A stretch of 32,173 nucleotides of DNA from a bacterium (GCA_021158245.1 JAGGVB010000091.1:1-32173), one strand, 5' to 3'; shown: positions 18,801 through 26,179, numbered from the stretch's first letter. Numbers and translations are program-made. Notes: generated by a model not told the origin, from the letters alone.

Positions 18801-20550
18801 AAAAATTCATTTTAATGTAAGGGAAACAGTTGAAAATTCTCTGCAGGCTATTGTGCATAAAGCCAATCAAAAAAATATAGAGCTTATAAGCAGAGTTTCC
18901 AATAAAATAGACAGAATGTTGCTTGGTGACCCGGGAAGGCTTAAGCAGATTATAGTAAATCTTGTAAACAATGCAATCAAGTTTACATCAGAAGGAGAAG
19001 TAGTCATTGATGTATCTGTCAGTAAAGAAGAGAGCGATTTTACAGAGCTTCTTTTTTCGGTTTCAGACACGGGAATAGGTATTCCGAAAGAAAAACAGGA
19101 TAAAATATTTGAACCATTTACACAGGTCGACGGATCTACAACAAGAAAATTCGGAGGTACCGGACTCGGCCTTTCAATATCTACACACCTTGTTGAAATG
19201 ATGGAAGGCAGAATATGGATAGAGAGTCCCTCAACAAAAAAGAATGGTCGGGCCGGAGGCCCGGGAAGCATTTTCAGCTTTACTGCAAAATTTAAAAATG
19301 GAAGACGTTTTAAAGATACTGACGGAAAAGAGAGTACAGTCTTAAATGGTTTAAAAGCCCTGATTGTTGATGATAATGGGACAAACAGAAGGCTTATGGA
19401 AGAAATTTTGACAAATTGGGGTATGAAACCCGTAACTGCATCAAACGGCCGGGATGCACTTGATATTGTAAAGAAATCCTTAAAGGGTGATGCAATTTTT
19501 TCGCTTTTTCTTTTTGATGTTAATATGCCTGAAATGGATGGCTATCAGCTGGCAGAGAATGTCCGCAGTTTTGATCCATACAAGACAAGCCCTATAATCA
19601 TGCTTACCTCTTCTGCACGTCCAAGAGACAGAGAATTTGAGGAAAAACTGGGAACTTTCCGAATTTTAAAGCCTGTAAGGCAGTCTGCTCTTATGAATTT
19701 GATATTAACCTGTTTTGATAAGGATACAGACAAAGAACGTACATCATCTGAATATACGAATCAGGAGCATGAAGAACATTTGACCGGCTTAAAAGTACTT
19801 CTCGCAGAAGATAATCCCATAAACCAGAAGCTCGCATGGACATTGCTGACGAAAAAAGGTGTTGATGTGAAAACAGTCAATAATGGTAAAGAAGCAGTTG
19901 GCCTGTACAGAGAAAAAGAGTTTGATCTGATCTTAATGGATGTTCAGATGCCGGTTATGGATGGATTTAATGCAACAGCGGAAATTCGAAGACTGGAAAA
20001 GGAGAAGAGTACACATATACCGATAATTGCTATGACTGCACATGCAATGAAAGGCGACAGAGATAAATGCATTCGTGCAGGCATGGATGATTATATAGCC
20101 AAGCCGATGAAAGCAGGGGAATTATATGGTACAATAAAAAAATATATAAGTGATAATGTGTTGCATGCTGACCTGTCAGTAAAGGATATAGAAACAACTA
20201 TTGATGATAATACCATAGAATCTGTAGATTTAAACAGCGCTCTTGAAACGTTTGACAATGACAGGGATCTTCTTTTTGGTTTATCAAAGGAATTTTTCGG
20301 ATCGTGCGGAGAGCAGATTAAAGAGCTTCAGGATTTAATTGAAAGAGGAGATGCCTATCAATTGGAACGTTCCGCACACAGGATCAAGGGAGCACTTGGT
20401 AATTTTGGAATGAAAAAAGCGTACAGATTAGCTTATGATATAGAAAAACAGGGGAAAAGCAACAAGATTGAGGGGGCAGAAAGGATCCTCCTTGAGCTTG
20501 AAAAAGAGATCACTCTGGGAAAAGAATTTTTTAATAAGGAATTAGTATAA
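15793..20550 (+). CDS. Propeller-sensor hybrid histidine kinase (HTCS-like, REC-REC-HPt tail)
   Basis: 1585-aa membrane hybrid kinase. A signal peptide (hydrophobic core [10 protein letters not shown], likely cleavage after VFA at residue 30) leads to ~720 periplasmic residues. I count 14 blade motifs of the two-component propeller type, such as [30 protein letters not shown] and [15 protein letters not shown], consistent with two seven-blade propellers. A Y_Y_Y domain follows at ~764-825 ([26 protein letters not shown]), then a transmembrane helix ~828-850 and a coiled coil. HisKA has H943 in [12 protein letters not shown]; then HATPase ([17 protein letters not shown]), receivers with D1242 and D1383, and HPt with H1529 ([12 protein letters not shown]). 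Bacteroidetes kinases with this sensor usually end in an AraC-type DNA-binding domain; this one does not. Ligand unknown; often a polysaccharide fragment in relatives. Confidence 0.96.
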   Translation: MSKNNSNTRLVKIFGLFLFIILAFQTTVFAFNTKVTTDAYRFLHLTINDGLSQSAVQTIIKDKDGFMWFGTTDGLNKYDGYNFKTYYSDLNDTTTITSNWINCIAEDRNGSLWIGTINGLNLLNKERNSFNRKPVKGEEGNLLAKAMIRCMLVGENGILWVATNNDGLFAVNVNSRTAVQYTKDSASGIKLTVNAVSSLMFDQSGKMFNKSGRLWIGTTFGITIYDFETNSSKIISESLDNSGLTNDVVMSMMQDRDGTIWIGTTDGIDLLNQNGKRLSHYSINDALQSVPHQVNQIFQDSNGTIWAATEFGGLNYYNAKSNKFNLVRYDKNSTFSFSGSRIRCIYEDRGGLLWFGTWDAGINYISYLSTKFYNYTVGNNPKMGLSGKNVFGFHEDSEGIIWIGLSGGGLNRFDPQTGEFKWYMHSSSNLKSLSDNIVWTICDKDKKNLWVGTSRGLSVFNKETETFKRVNPWKDNYQRSIYLIQKDIYGNLWLCTANSGLYAISPDGIVKYFYSNGVENNKNLSSNFIISFSVGKNKYVWVGTDKGLDKLDPESGNVVHYKVNIGDRTSLTSNYISALFLDSQKRIWVGTDKGLNLLNEDGKTFTRFTRKDGLANDMVYAILEEDDTTNSKCGNLWLSTNKGLSKFDPDKKKFKNFDVHDGLQSNEFNAGAAYKMKNGYLFFGGIDGFNMFYPDSIKINSYAPQIMITDFQLYNKSVGVGKQYNGRVLLTAPVYKTHKIVLSYKDDVISFEFAADNYLFPQKNKFAYRMEGFDKGWIYAGNRNYAMYTNLPPGHYTFHVIGANNDGVWNRKGTSISIIVVPPFWETTWFIMLSVILFIVCAYGVYQYRMGVINRRAKVLKKLVKERTKEIEETNKMLAHEVKEHERAEEELRRKADDLEYAKEIEEKNASRLVALIDELNIAKRRAEEATKAKSEFLANMSHEIRTPMNGIIGMTELTLDTDLTPTQKEYMEAVMTSAESLLFLINDILDFSKIEAGKLDMEKIHFNVRETVENSLQAIVHKANQKNIELISRVSNKIDRMLLGDPGRLKQIIVNLVNNAIKFTSEGEVVIDVSVSKEESDFTELLFSVSDTGIGIPKEKQDKIFEPFTQVDGSTTRKFGGTGLGLSISTHLVEMMEGRIWIESPSTKKNGRAGGPGSIFSFTAKFKNGRRFKDTDGKESTVLNGLKALIVDDNGTNRRLMEEILTNWGMKPVTASNGRDALDIVKKSLKGDAIFSLFLFDVNMPEMDGYQLAENVRSFDPYKTSPIIMLTSSARPRDREFEEKLGTFRILKPVRQSALMNLILTCFDKDTDKERTSSEYTNQEHEEHLTGLKVLLAEDNPINQKLAWTLLTKKGVDVKTVNNGKEAVGLYREKEFDLILMDVQMPVMDGFNATAEIRRLEKEKSTHIPIIAMTAHAMKGDRDKCIRAGMDDYIAKPMKAGELYGTIKKYISDNVLHADLSVKDIETTIDDNTIESVDLNSALETFDNDRDLLFGLSKEFFGSCGEQIKELQDLIERGDAYQLERSAHRIKGALGNFGMKKAYRLAYDIEKQGKSNKIEGAERILLELEKEITLGKEFFNKELV

Positions 20551-20558
20551 GGCGCAAA

Positions 20559-21173
20559 ATGAAAATACTTATAGCTGAAGACGATCCTGTCTCCAGAAAA
20601 GTTCTTGTAACCATTCTTGAAAAAAGGGGATACGAGGTTCTGTCTGTACAGGATGGTGAAAGTGCATGGGAAATACTTAAACGGTATGATGCACCACAAC
20701 TTGTTATACTTGACTGGATGATGCCGGGAAAGGACGGAACTGAAGTTTGCAGATTGACAAGAGCGTCTGCCAAGGATAAGTATGTTTATATAATTCTGCT
20801 TACAGGTAAGGGTAGAAAGATAGATGTTATAGAGGGGCTTGATGCTGGTGCTGATGATTATGTAACAAAACCTTTTAATGCAGGAGAATTAATTGCAAGA
20901 GTGAAAGTAGGTGAAAGGGTAGTAGGCCTTCAGAATCGTCTTAACGAACATGTTGAAAAATTGCAGGATGCCCTTGATAACGTTGAAACCCTGCAGGGGC
21001 TTTTACCTATTTGTTCGTACTGTCACAAAATAAGGGATGACAAAAATTATTGGATGAGCGTTGAAACCTACATTTCGGAACATTCGGAAGCGAAATTCAG
21101 CCACAGTATCTGCCCTGATTGCATGGCAAAATATGTTAAACCTGAGATTGAGAAATTAGACAATGGAAAATAG
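20559..21173 (+). CDS. Response regulator with C-terminal four-cysteine (zinc-type) motif
   Basis: 204 aa. Receiver 1-115 with E7/D8/D9, D52 in VILDWMMPGKDG and TKPFNAGE. A helical linker (~118-147) joins a short tail with C152-x2-C155 (ICSYCHKIRDD) and C185-x2-C188 (ICPDCMAKY), spaced like a zinc-binding knuckle and containing HSEAKFSHS. This tail recurs on receivers and kinases in many environmental bacteria; its function is unknown to me. The receiver and linker resemble those of the kinase at 13912. It begins 8 bases after the propeller kinase and overlaps the next small gene by 11 bases. Confidence 0.93.
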   Translation: MKILIAEDDPVSRKVLVTILEKRGYEVLSVQDGESAWEILKRYDAPQLVILDWMMPGKDGTEVCRLTRASAKDKYVYIILLTGKGRKIDVIEGLDAGADDYVTKPFNAGELIARVKVGERVVGLQNRLNEHVEKLQDALDNVETLQGLLPICSYCHKIRDDKNYWMSVETYISEHSEAKFSHSICPDCMAKYVKPEIEKLDNGK

Positions 21174-21357
21174 GCTTGATTGCAGAAAATGCATGCATTT
21201 TTACATTACCTGGGATGATTCTTATCCTTTCGGATGCAGAGCTTTCGGTATTAAATCAAGGCAGATACCTTCAATGGTAGTTTCACTCCATTCGGGTTAT
21301 AGATGCAGGATGTTTAAAAACAAAAACAGTTTTCACACAGAGGCCAAACATGGATGA
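21163..21357 (+). CDS. Small Cys-rich protein, function unknown
   Basis: 64 aa. Cysteines form CRKC near the N-terminus and single Cys in PFGCRAFG and SGYRCRMF, a pattern suited to one metal site. The arrangement (CxxC-x-HF, TWD, GCxAFG, SG-x-x-C) resembles a conserved family of tiny uncharacterised bacterial proteins, which supports it as a real gene. It overlaps the upstream receiver by 11 bases and the downstream HDOD gene by 8 bases, in a run of same-strand signalling genes. Function cannot be assigned. Confidence 0.78.
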   Translation: MENRLDCRKCMHFYITWDDSYPFGCRAFGIKSRQIPSMVVSLHSGYRCRMFKNKNSFHTEAKHG

Positions 21358-22252
21358 AGAAAAGAATGCAAAATTAGAAGAATATCTGAGCCAGGTTACA
21401 GACATACCTACTCTTCCCCATATTGTGATAAAATTGTTTAATAAAATACATGATCCTGAACCTGATATAGAAGAGCTTGCGGATCTGATTATGAGTGATC
21501 AGGTTTTGACAACAAGAATGATTCGTATGGTAAATTCAGCATTCTGGGGTTTAAGCCGTGAAGTGAATTCTGTTAAGGAAGCAATTGTTTTTTTAGGCCT
21601 TAGGGAAATAACTAATCTTATATATTCAGTAAGCCTTGCAAATACATTTGAACGCGACACTCCGTTGTTAAAGAGGGTGCGTTTTTGGGAACATTCTCTC
21701 GGGTGCGCGCTTATAAGCAAAGAGATTGCAACGCGTTTTCATTTTCAGGACAGAGAGCTTGCATATCTTGCAGGGCTTGTTCATGATATAGGTGAAGTAA
21801 TTATTGCTGTTCAATTCGGCAAGGAGTTTGAAAAAGTGGTAGAAATTGTTCTTGACAGGCATGCAACATTTTATGATGCTGAAGACATTGTGCTTGGAAT
21901 AAACCATACGGATTTCGGGGCATGGCTTGTTAAGGACTGGAGGCTTCCGTCCATTCTGTCAGATGTTGTAAGTTTTCATCATAAACCTCTTGAAGCCACT
22001 GAACATAAAATTTTAGTTGCAATCGTTCGTCTTGCTGATCTTATCTGCCTTTATCATCAGCTTGATTTCGGTTACAGTGAAGGTGAAGATATAATGCCTG
22101 AAATTGTTGATTTGTGGCATTTTCTGGGTACAAAATCAAAATATATAGCTGATATTGAACTAACACAATTCCTTGCTGAGCTAAATGAAAATATAGAAGA
22201 TGTTAAAAGCAGTGTGGATTCCATGTACGGGCAGAATGAAACGGTTTCATGA
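21350..22252 (+). CDS. HDOD-domain signalling protein, second copy
   Basis: 300 aa. Paralogue of the protein at 5361: shared IPTLPHIVIKLF, VLTTRMIRMVNSAFWG, FWEHSLG and GLVHDIGEV (H145-D146), with NHTDFGAWLVKDW and FHHKPLEA. No additional domain. The ATG lies inside the end of the preceding gene (8-base overlap). It is the last gene of the + strand signalling block. Its opening MDEEKNAKLEEYL resembles the start of the protein at 1570, possibly by chance. Confidence 0.93.
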   Translation: MDEEKNAKLEEYLSQVTDIPTLPHIVIKLFNKIHDPEPDIEELADLIMSDQVLTTRMIRMVNSAFWGLSREVNSVKEAIVFLGLREITNLIYSVSLANTFERDTPLLKRVRFWEHSLGCALISKEIATRFHFQDRELAYLAGLVHDIGEVIIAVQFGKEFEKVVEIVLDRHATFYDAEDIVLGINHTDFGAWLVKDWRLPSILSDVVSFHHKPLEATEHKILVAIVRLADLICLYHQLDFGYSEGEDIMPEIVDLWHFLGTKSKYIADIELTQFLAELNENIEDVKSSVDSMYGQNETVS

Positions 22253-22319
22253 TAACTATTTGCGGATTAATGAGATTTATCAGAATTTTATAATCCCCCT
22301 CTTACCCTAATCTGTCCTG

Positions 22320-22353
22320 AAAAAAGCGGCCTCCGAGAATACGGAGGCCGCTC
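22320..22353 (-). terminator. Rho-independent terminator of the asd-aminotransferase unit
   Basis: An 11-bp perfect stem (left arm AGCGGCCTCCG at 22326-22336, right arm at 22343-22353) with a 6-base loop. Read on the minus strand it is followed by seven Ts (22326-22320). It lies 26 bases beyond the aminotransferase stop. On the plus strand there is no T-run after the stem, so it fits the minus-strand unit. No other terminator is seen for the converging signalling operon in 22253-22378. Confidence 0.88.
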
Positions 22354-22378
22354 ATGTACGTGAGAAATTTAATATCTC

Positions 22379-23686
22379 TTACCTCGCCAACTGCAGGCAT
22401 GCAGTATAGATATTGTCAAATATTTTGGCAATTTTATCTTCGGGGACAGAAGAGAAGGCAATTCTAATCAGGCTGCCCAGTGCAATAACTCCAGTATCAA
22501 AATCATTTAACAGTTTTTGTCTCAATTTTTCCGCATCAATACCTTCTTTCAGCTCAATGCATAAGAAATATCCGGAATTGAACGGGAGAGGAGAGAAATA
22601 TCTTGAATACATTTTTTTGTTTTCATCCAGTATTGAGCACACTTTCATGTATCGGTGGTTTAGAATATCTTTTTTATTTGATTTTTCATTATCATAGTTT
22701 CCGGAATTAAGTGCCGTAAGCAGCAGGCTTTGAGACAGGCGCGAAGAGTTGGAAATTGTACTTCTTATAGCGCCTGAAGCTTTTTCTTCCAAAGCAGCAC
22801 ATGCATTTTTTGAAATATTTTTACCTGAGAAAGTAATGAATCCGACTCTGAACCCCCATGCAAAATCTTCTTTTGTTGCACCATCAATTTTTACAGCAAG
22901 TATGTTTTCATGCAAACCTGCAATACGGGAGAAGATTGATTCCCGCAGGATATTTTTTTTATAAATGAGTCCAAAATATGCATCGTCGCATATTATAAGG
23001 ATTTTATTGCCTCTTTCAGCGCTGTTTTTGATTACTTCAGCGATACGGCCTGCTTCTTCATCGGTAATTGTGTATCCTGTAGGATTGTGGGGGAAGTTTA
23101 AAAGAATAATCTGTTTTCCCTGCTGTTCTTTAAGCCTTTGGTCAAGGCCTGCTACATTGTAACCACCCTGGGAAAAAATAGGATAAGATTCTATTCTGCC
23201 TTGATAAGCTTGTTCAAAAATAAGTTTGTAATTGCCCCAGAATATATCTGTCAAGATAATTTTGTCGCCTGGGTTTATAAAAAGAAAAGATGTAATTGTA
23301 AGCCCGTGTGTGAGCCCGCTTGTTACAAGGGGCTTTGATATTGTCTGTCCGCTGAGAGACGGGTTTTTTTTGAAGATAAGCTGCTGCCATTTTTCCCTGA
23401 GTTCCGGTATCCCCGAACTCGGAGCGTAAGGGAAAGCATCAGCCGGTTTGATATTCAGCATGGATTCGATTGCCGAAAGGCGCATGGGCTGTCCGTCATC
23501 ATCAATACTAATGCCTATTGTTGCATTCAGTTCTTTCCCTCTGGCTTCTGCGGATTGTTTGATAAGCCCTTTTTTTGGGAAAAATATTCCTTTGCCCCGT
23601 TCGGATAAAAGGGAATAGGCTGCAGGATAGTCTAATTTCAGTATTTTGTTAAGTTTTTCTGCCTGGTCATTGATAATATAATTCAT
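22379..23686 (-). CDS. PLP-dependent aminotransferase, class I/II
   Basis: 435-aa fold-type I aminotransferase. Visible active-site elements are NFPHNPTGYT (N201), DDAYFGL (D234 or D235, Y237), PLP-binding lysine K272 in DGATKEDFAWG and the arginine R280 in GFRVGF. The N-terminal part includes FPYAPSSGIPELREKW, typical of the family. The sequence around the lysine is unlike standard aspartate aminotransferase (usually SLSKxxxMxGWRxG), so the substrate is uncertain. It starts 9 bases after asd, which suggests a role in aspartate-family amino acid metabolism, for example an aspartate-linked transamination. Confidence 0.9.
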   Translation of the reverse strand: MNYIINDQAEKLNKILKLDYPAAYSLLSERGKGIFFPKKGLIKQSAEARGKELNATIGISIDDDGQPMRLSAIESMLNIKPADAFPYAPSSGIPELREKWQQLIFKKNPSLSGQTISKPLVTSGLTHGLTITSFLFINPGDKIILTDIFWGNYKLIFEQAYQGRIESYPIFSQGGYNVAGLDQRLKEQQGKQIILLNFPHNPTGYTITDEEAGRIAEVIKNSAERGNKILIICDDAYFGLIYKKNILRESIFSRIAGLHENILAVKIDGATKEDFAWGFRVGFITFSGKNISKNACAALEEKASGAIRSTISNSSRLSQSLLLTALNSGNYDNEKSNKKDILNHRYMKVCSILDENKKMYSRYFSPLPFNSGYFLCIELKEGIDAEKLRQKLLNDFDTGVIALGSLIRIAFSSVPEDKIAKIFDNIYTACLQLAR

Positions 23687-23695
23687 TAATAACTC

Positions 23696-24799
23696 CTACT
23701 TAACGTAACCTTTTTTAACAAGAAGTTCAGCAAGAAGCAGAGCACCGCCTGCAGCTCCTCTGATAGTATTATGAGAAAGGCATGCAAATTTCCAGTCCAG
23801 AACAGTATCCCGGCGAAATCGTCCTACACTTATTCCCATACCATTGAACAAATCCCGGTCTAAAGATGTCTGCGGCCTGTCGTTTTCGGTAAAGTATTTT
23901 AAAAAGTGCTCCGGAGCTGAAGGAAGATTCAATTCATCAATCGGAGATATGAATTCCTCAATAGCCTGAATACACTCCTGCAGAGTGGGTGTCTCTTTGA
24001 ATCGTACACTGACAGATGCCATATGTCCGTCTGAAACCGGAACTCTCATACATGTGGCAGAGATAGCAGGTTCGGTTGCAGGCTCAATGAGGCCGTTGAC
24101 AATTTTACCCCATATTCTCAATGGCTCTTTTTCAGACTTTTCTTCTTCTCCCGGAATAAACGGGATAACATTGTCAATGATTTCCGGCATTGTCTCAAAT
24201 GTTTTTCCTGCTCCGGAGATCGCCTGATATGTTGAGACAACGACTTCTTCAGGGCCGAAGTGTTTAAGCGCTTCAAGCACAGGCATGTAGGATTGAATGG
24301 AACAGTTTGGTTTAACAACGATGCATCCTGTTGTCCATCCCCTGTTTTTTCTTTGGGTTTCGATAAGCTGAGTGTGGCGGCTGTTTATTTCAGGCAGAAT
24401 CATAGGTATGTCAGATGTCCACCTGTTGGCTGAATTGTTTGAAATAACCGCACATCCTGCTGCAGCATAGTTCTCTTCAATTTTTTTTATTTCCCCTTTT
24501 TCCATGTTCAGCGCGGAGAACACAATTCTGACATTAGATGAAATTTTTTCCATGTCCTTTTCAACGTTCATTACAGTCATGGATTCAATATCAGGGAGAA
24601 AGTGTCCGTTGCCTGTATGTTTGTTTCTGACTGCTTCTGAAAATATTTTCCCTGCTGAATTTGCAGATGCTGCAACTGCTTTTATTTCAAACCAGGGATG
24701 TCCCTCCATAAGCTTTATAAATTTCTGCCCTACCATACCGGTAGCACCCAATACAGCTACAGGGATTTTCTCTTCTGCCTGTTGGAAATTTTTCAACAT
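23696..24799 (-). CDS. asd: Aspartate-semialdehyde dehydrogenase, archaeal/fungal type
   Basis: 367 aa. Reduces aspartyl phosphate to aspartate-semialdehyde, the branch point to lysine/diaminopimelate, threonine and methionine. The N-terminal NADP-binding motif is VAVLGATGMVGQKF. The catalytic Cys is C166 in VVKPNCSIQSY and the active-site His is H259 in RVPVSDGHMAS. The KPNCSIQ version and the overall sequence match the archaeal/fungal-type enzyme, also found in some bacteria, rather than the E. coli type. First gene of a minus-strand pair with the aminotransferase; a promoter is visible upstream. The ribosome site is weak. Confidence 0.95.
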   Translation of the reverse strand: MLKNFQQAEEKIPVAVLGATGMVGQKFIKLMEGHPWFEIKAVAASANSAGKIFSEAVRNKHTGNGHFLPDIESMTVMNVEKDMEKISSNVRIVFSALNMEKGEIKKIEENYAAAGCAVISNNSANRWTSDIPMILPEINSRHTQLIETQRKNRGWTTGCIVVKPNCSIQSYMPVLEALKHFGPEEVVVSTYQAISGAGKTFETMPEIIDNVIPFIPGEEEKSEKEPLRIWGKIVNGLIEPATEPAISATCMRVPVSDGHMASVSVRFKETPTLQECIQAIEEFISPIDELNLPSAPEHFLKYFTENDRPQTSLDRDLFNGMGISVGRFRRDTVLDWKFACLSHNTIRGAAGGALLLAELLVKKGYVK

Positions 24800-24835
24800 T
24801 TTACTTTACCGCCGCTTTATTTTAAATAATTGTAT

Positions 24836-24864
24836 AATATAAAAAATATTTACGCCTATGTAAA
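24836..24864 (-). promoter_or_regulatory. Candidate sigma-70 promoter for asd
   Basis: On the minus strand, a -35-like TTTACA (24859-24864) is followed after 17 bases by a -10-like TATATT (24836-24841), about 35 bases upstream of the asd start. Position and spacing fit a housekeeping promoter. The region is AT-rich, so chance matches are possible. Confidence 0.5.
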
Positions 24865-24898
24865 GAGTGATTTTCATTAACGTCATTTTTTAACGGAA

Positions 24899-24921
24899 AT
24901 TTTCAGATGCCGGAGAAAAAA
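24899..24921. repeat. Direct repeat copy 1 (pairs with 25941-25963)
   Basis: ATTTTCAGATGCCGGA followed by one variable base and AAAAAA. The same 23 bases recur at 25941-25963 with one mismatch. The two copies bracket about 1.02 kb containing the dispersed palindromes and the IS110-type fragment. Confidence 0.7.
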
Positions 24922-24931
24922 TCCTCAATTC

Positions 24932-25023
24932 TGTCATTTCGATTCTGCCGCAGGCAGAAGAGAAATCTTCTGTTTTATCATATTTTAAGATTTCTCAGTC
25001 GCTGTTGCTCCTTCGAAATGACA
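24932..25023. repeat. 92-bp inverted-repeat element (REP/MITE-like)
   Basis: The ends are perfect 11-base inverted copies, TGTCATTTCGA at 24932-24942 and its complement at 25013-25023. A second inverted pair lies inside (AGAAATCTT at 24961-24969 and AAGATTTCT at 24987-24995). There is no coding potential. Elements with a TGTCATTTCGA end and an internal AGAAATCTT are common dispersed intergenic repeats in several environmental phyla. Together with 25037-25166 it fills the 453-base stretch between asd and the IS fragment, which holds no gene. Confidence 0.75.
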
Positions 25024-25036
25024 TTTTGCTAAATTT

Positions 25037-25063
25037 GTCATGCCCGTGAAAACGGGCATCCAG
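25037..25063. repeat. REP-like palindrome, copy A
   Basis: 27 bases: GTC, an 8-bp stem (ATGCCCGT paired with ACGGGCAT) closed by a GAAA tetraloop, then CCAG. The GTCAT/CCAG edges and the GNRA loop match the two copies around the GIY-YIG gene at 30409 and 30744, while stem bases differ in a pairing-preserving way. Confidence 0.8.
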
Positions 25064-25108
25064 AGGTGGGTGGGGTGATTGCAGGGAATCCCACCTCCTC
25101 TCCTGGAT

Positions 25109-25166
25109 TCCCGATAGTCCCGATTCTGATTATCATAGTTTTTTATTAAAGGAAATCGGGACGGGA
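25109..25166. repeat. Imperfect hairpin, possible decayed REP-like copy
   Basis: GTCCCGATT (25117-25125) pairs with AATCGGGAC (25154-25162), extended by TTCCC with GGGAA across a small bulge. The left edge CTGGATTCCCG (25103-25113) resembles the reverse end of the GTCAT...CCAG palindrome family. Another small hairpin (AACAAAAAT with its complement, 25209-25230) lies just outside the IS-like end. No gene is visible in 24865-25240. Confidence 0.5.
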
Positions 25167-25252
25167 AAGTTTATTAAGAAAAAAGTCAAGAGAAAATACT
25201 ATCCCATTAACAAAAATTATCATTTTTGTTTTCTGCTTTTGGGGTCACTTTA

Positions 25253-25813
25253 TTAAAGATATGGTGTAGTATTTTTTATTACGTGTTTTAATACTATTTT
25301 CTTGTATTGTAACCCTAATGCACGATATATAACTGATTTTTGATTCAGTACTCTTGTACCATTTCTGACAAGAGAGATATAACTCATTACCAATTTACGG
25401 ATCCAGTAATCATGCTCCAAACTGTGAAATACTTTTCTAAGAAGGTTTGAACGCAGGAGTAGACATAATTTATTGGCGTCGATCCTGTCTGTCTTGGACC
25501 CTTCGCTCAGTAAAGCATTACGATATGGATCGCATATTAATATGCGTCTGAATTCCCCACGTAATTTAACAAATAACCAATGTGTGGAAGTGGCCTCCTC
25601 TATTGTTAGTATCTTTTTCTCTTGAAACCGTTCAAAGTATTTAAATAAATTTTTTATATTCGATACGTTAGGTCTCCTGCTATTTGAACGCATATGGGCT
25701 ATTGCTACTGTTTCCTGAGAGCAGTCAATTGCAAAATAATGATCGTAAACTGTTTCCGGTAAAAATTCTTGTTCCTTTAATGAAATTTTTGTATTTTTTT
25801 TTGATATTTGCAT
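25253..25813 (-). pseudogene. IS110-family transposase, DEDD domain only
   Basis: 186 aa with an intact start and stop. The N-terminal DEDD (RuvC-like) domain of IS110 transposases is visible: D30 in FAIDCSQETVAIA, E72/E73 in ILTIEEATSTHWL, and D109 and D112 in the hallmark KTDRIDANKLCLL. The C-terminal Transposase_20 domain, with the catalytic Ser, is absent; full-length members are about 320-400 aa. It therefore should not be able to transpose alone. It is called a pseudogene on that ground, though the open frame could be expressed. Confidence 0.75.
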
Positions 25814-25847
25814 TAGGGGCTACTTTCTGTGTTTTTTTAAATTTACA

Positions 25848-25876
25848 CTACAAGTTAACAATTTTTTAACTTGTAG
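25848..25876. repeat. 11-bp perfect palindrome upstream of the transposase fragment
   Basis: CTACAAGTTAA (25848-25858) and its exact complement (25866-25876) flank a 7-base AT loop. It lies between the transposase start and the outer end of the element. It could be an operator, or part of the structured noncoding end that in IS110 elements encodes a guide (bridge) RNA. The latter is only a guess. Confidence 0.6.
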
Positions 25877-25940
25877 GGAAAAAGTGAGCCCCTTTTTTCT
25901 TGATTTACCTACACCTCCCGAAGCACCACAGGTGTCGGAG

Positions 25941-25963
25941 ATTTTCAGATGCCGGATAAAAAA
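25941..25963. repeat. Direct repeat copy 2 (pairs with 24899-24921)
   Basis: ATTTTCAGATGCCGGA plus one variable base plus AAAAAA, matching 24899-24921 at 22 of 23 positions. It lies 49 bases beyond the right end of the IS-like unit. Confidence 0.7.
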
Positions 25964-26000
25964 GTTTTATATTAACTTTTAGAAAAACGAGAATAAAAAG

Positions 26001-26153
26001 ATGAGTGTAAGAATTTTTATTTCAGGATCAATATCTATAAAAAGGTTGCCAAATTATGGTTTCAGATTTATAGATCAAATTATTTCAAATAATTTTGAAA
26101 TATTGGTTGATAATGCATGTGATACTATCAACAATTTCACGGATAAAAATTAA
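26001..26153 (+). pseudogene. Short fragment of a FISGS-type Rossmann (SLOG-like) protein
   Basis: A 50-codon frame beginning MSVRIFISGSISIKRLP and running through FIDQIISNNFEILV. This resembles the N-terminus of a family of small Rossmann-like proteins whose typical start is FISGSRSI.LP followed by a conserved VGDANG motif. Here the second motif is degraded (VDNACD) and the frame stops shortly after, so most of the domain is missing. It sits at the edge of the repeat-rich scar, which fits gene decay. Family recognition is from memory of the motif and is moderate. Confidence 0.45.
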
Positions 26154-26179
26154 TATTTCCAAAACTGTGGAGGTATGTA

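Larger units (their letters stand above)
25241..25892 (-). mobile_element. 652-bp IS-like unit with inverted ends and an N-terminal-only IS110-type transposase
   Basis: Left end GGGGTCACTTT (25241-25251); right end AAAGTGAGCCCC (25881-25892), which are inverted copies differing by one base insertion. Between them is a single minus-strand gene whose stop codon abuts the left end. Classical IS110 elements are about 1.2-1.5 kb and usually lack terminal inverted repeats, so this is either a deleted derivative or a distinct small unit. No clear target-site duplication touches the ends. Confidence 0.5.

Noticed and set aside
15793-20550. Classical HTCS with AraC DNA-binding domain
   Set aside because: The C-terminus is a second receiver and an HPt domain with H1529; no helix-turn-helix is visible.
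22320-22353. Hairpin as terminator of the plus-strand signalling block
   Set aside because: The T-run exists only on the minus-strand side; on the plus strand the stem is preceded by As and followed by mixed sequence.
24899-25166. CRISPR array
   Set aside because: The repeats are palindromic, differ from each other and lack regular spacing or uniform spacers; there are no cas genes.
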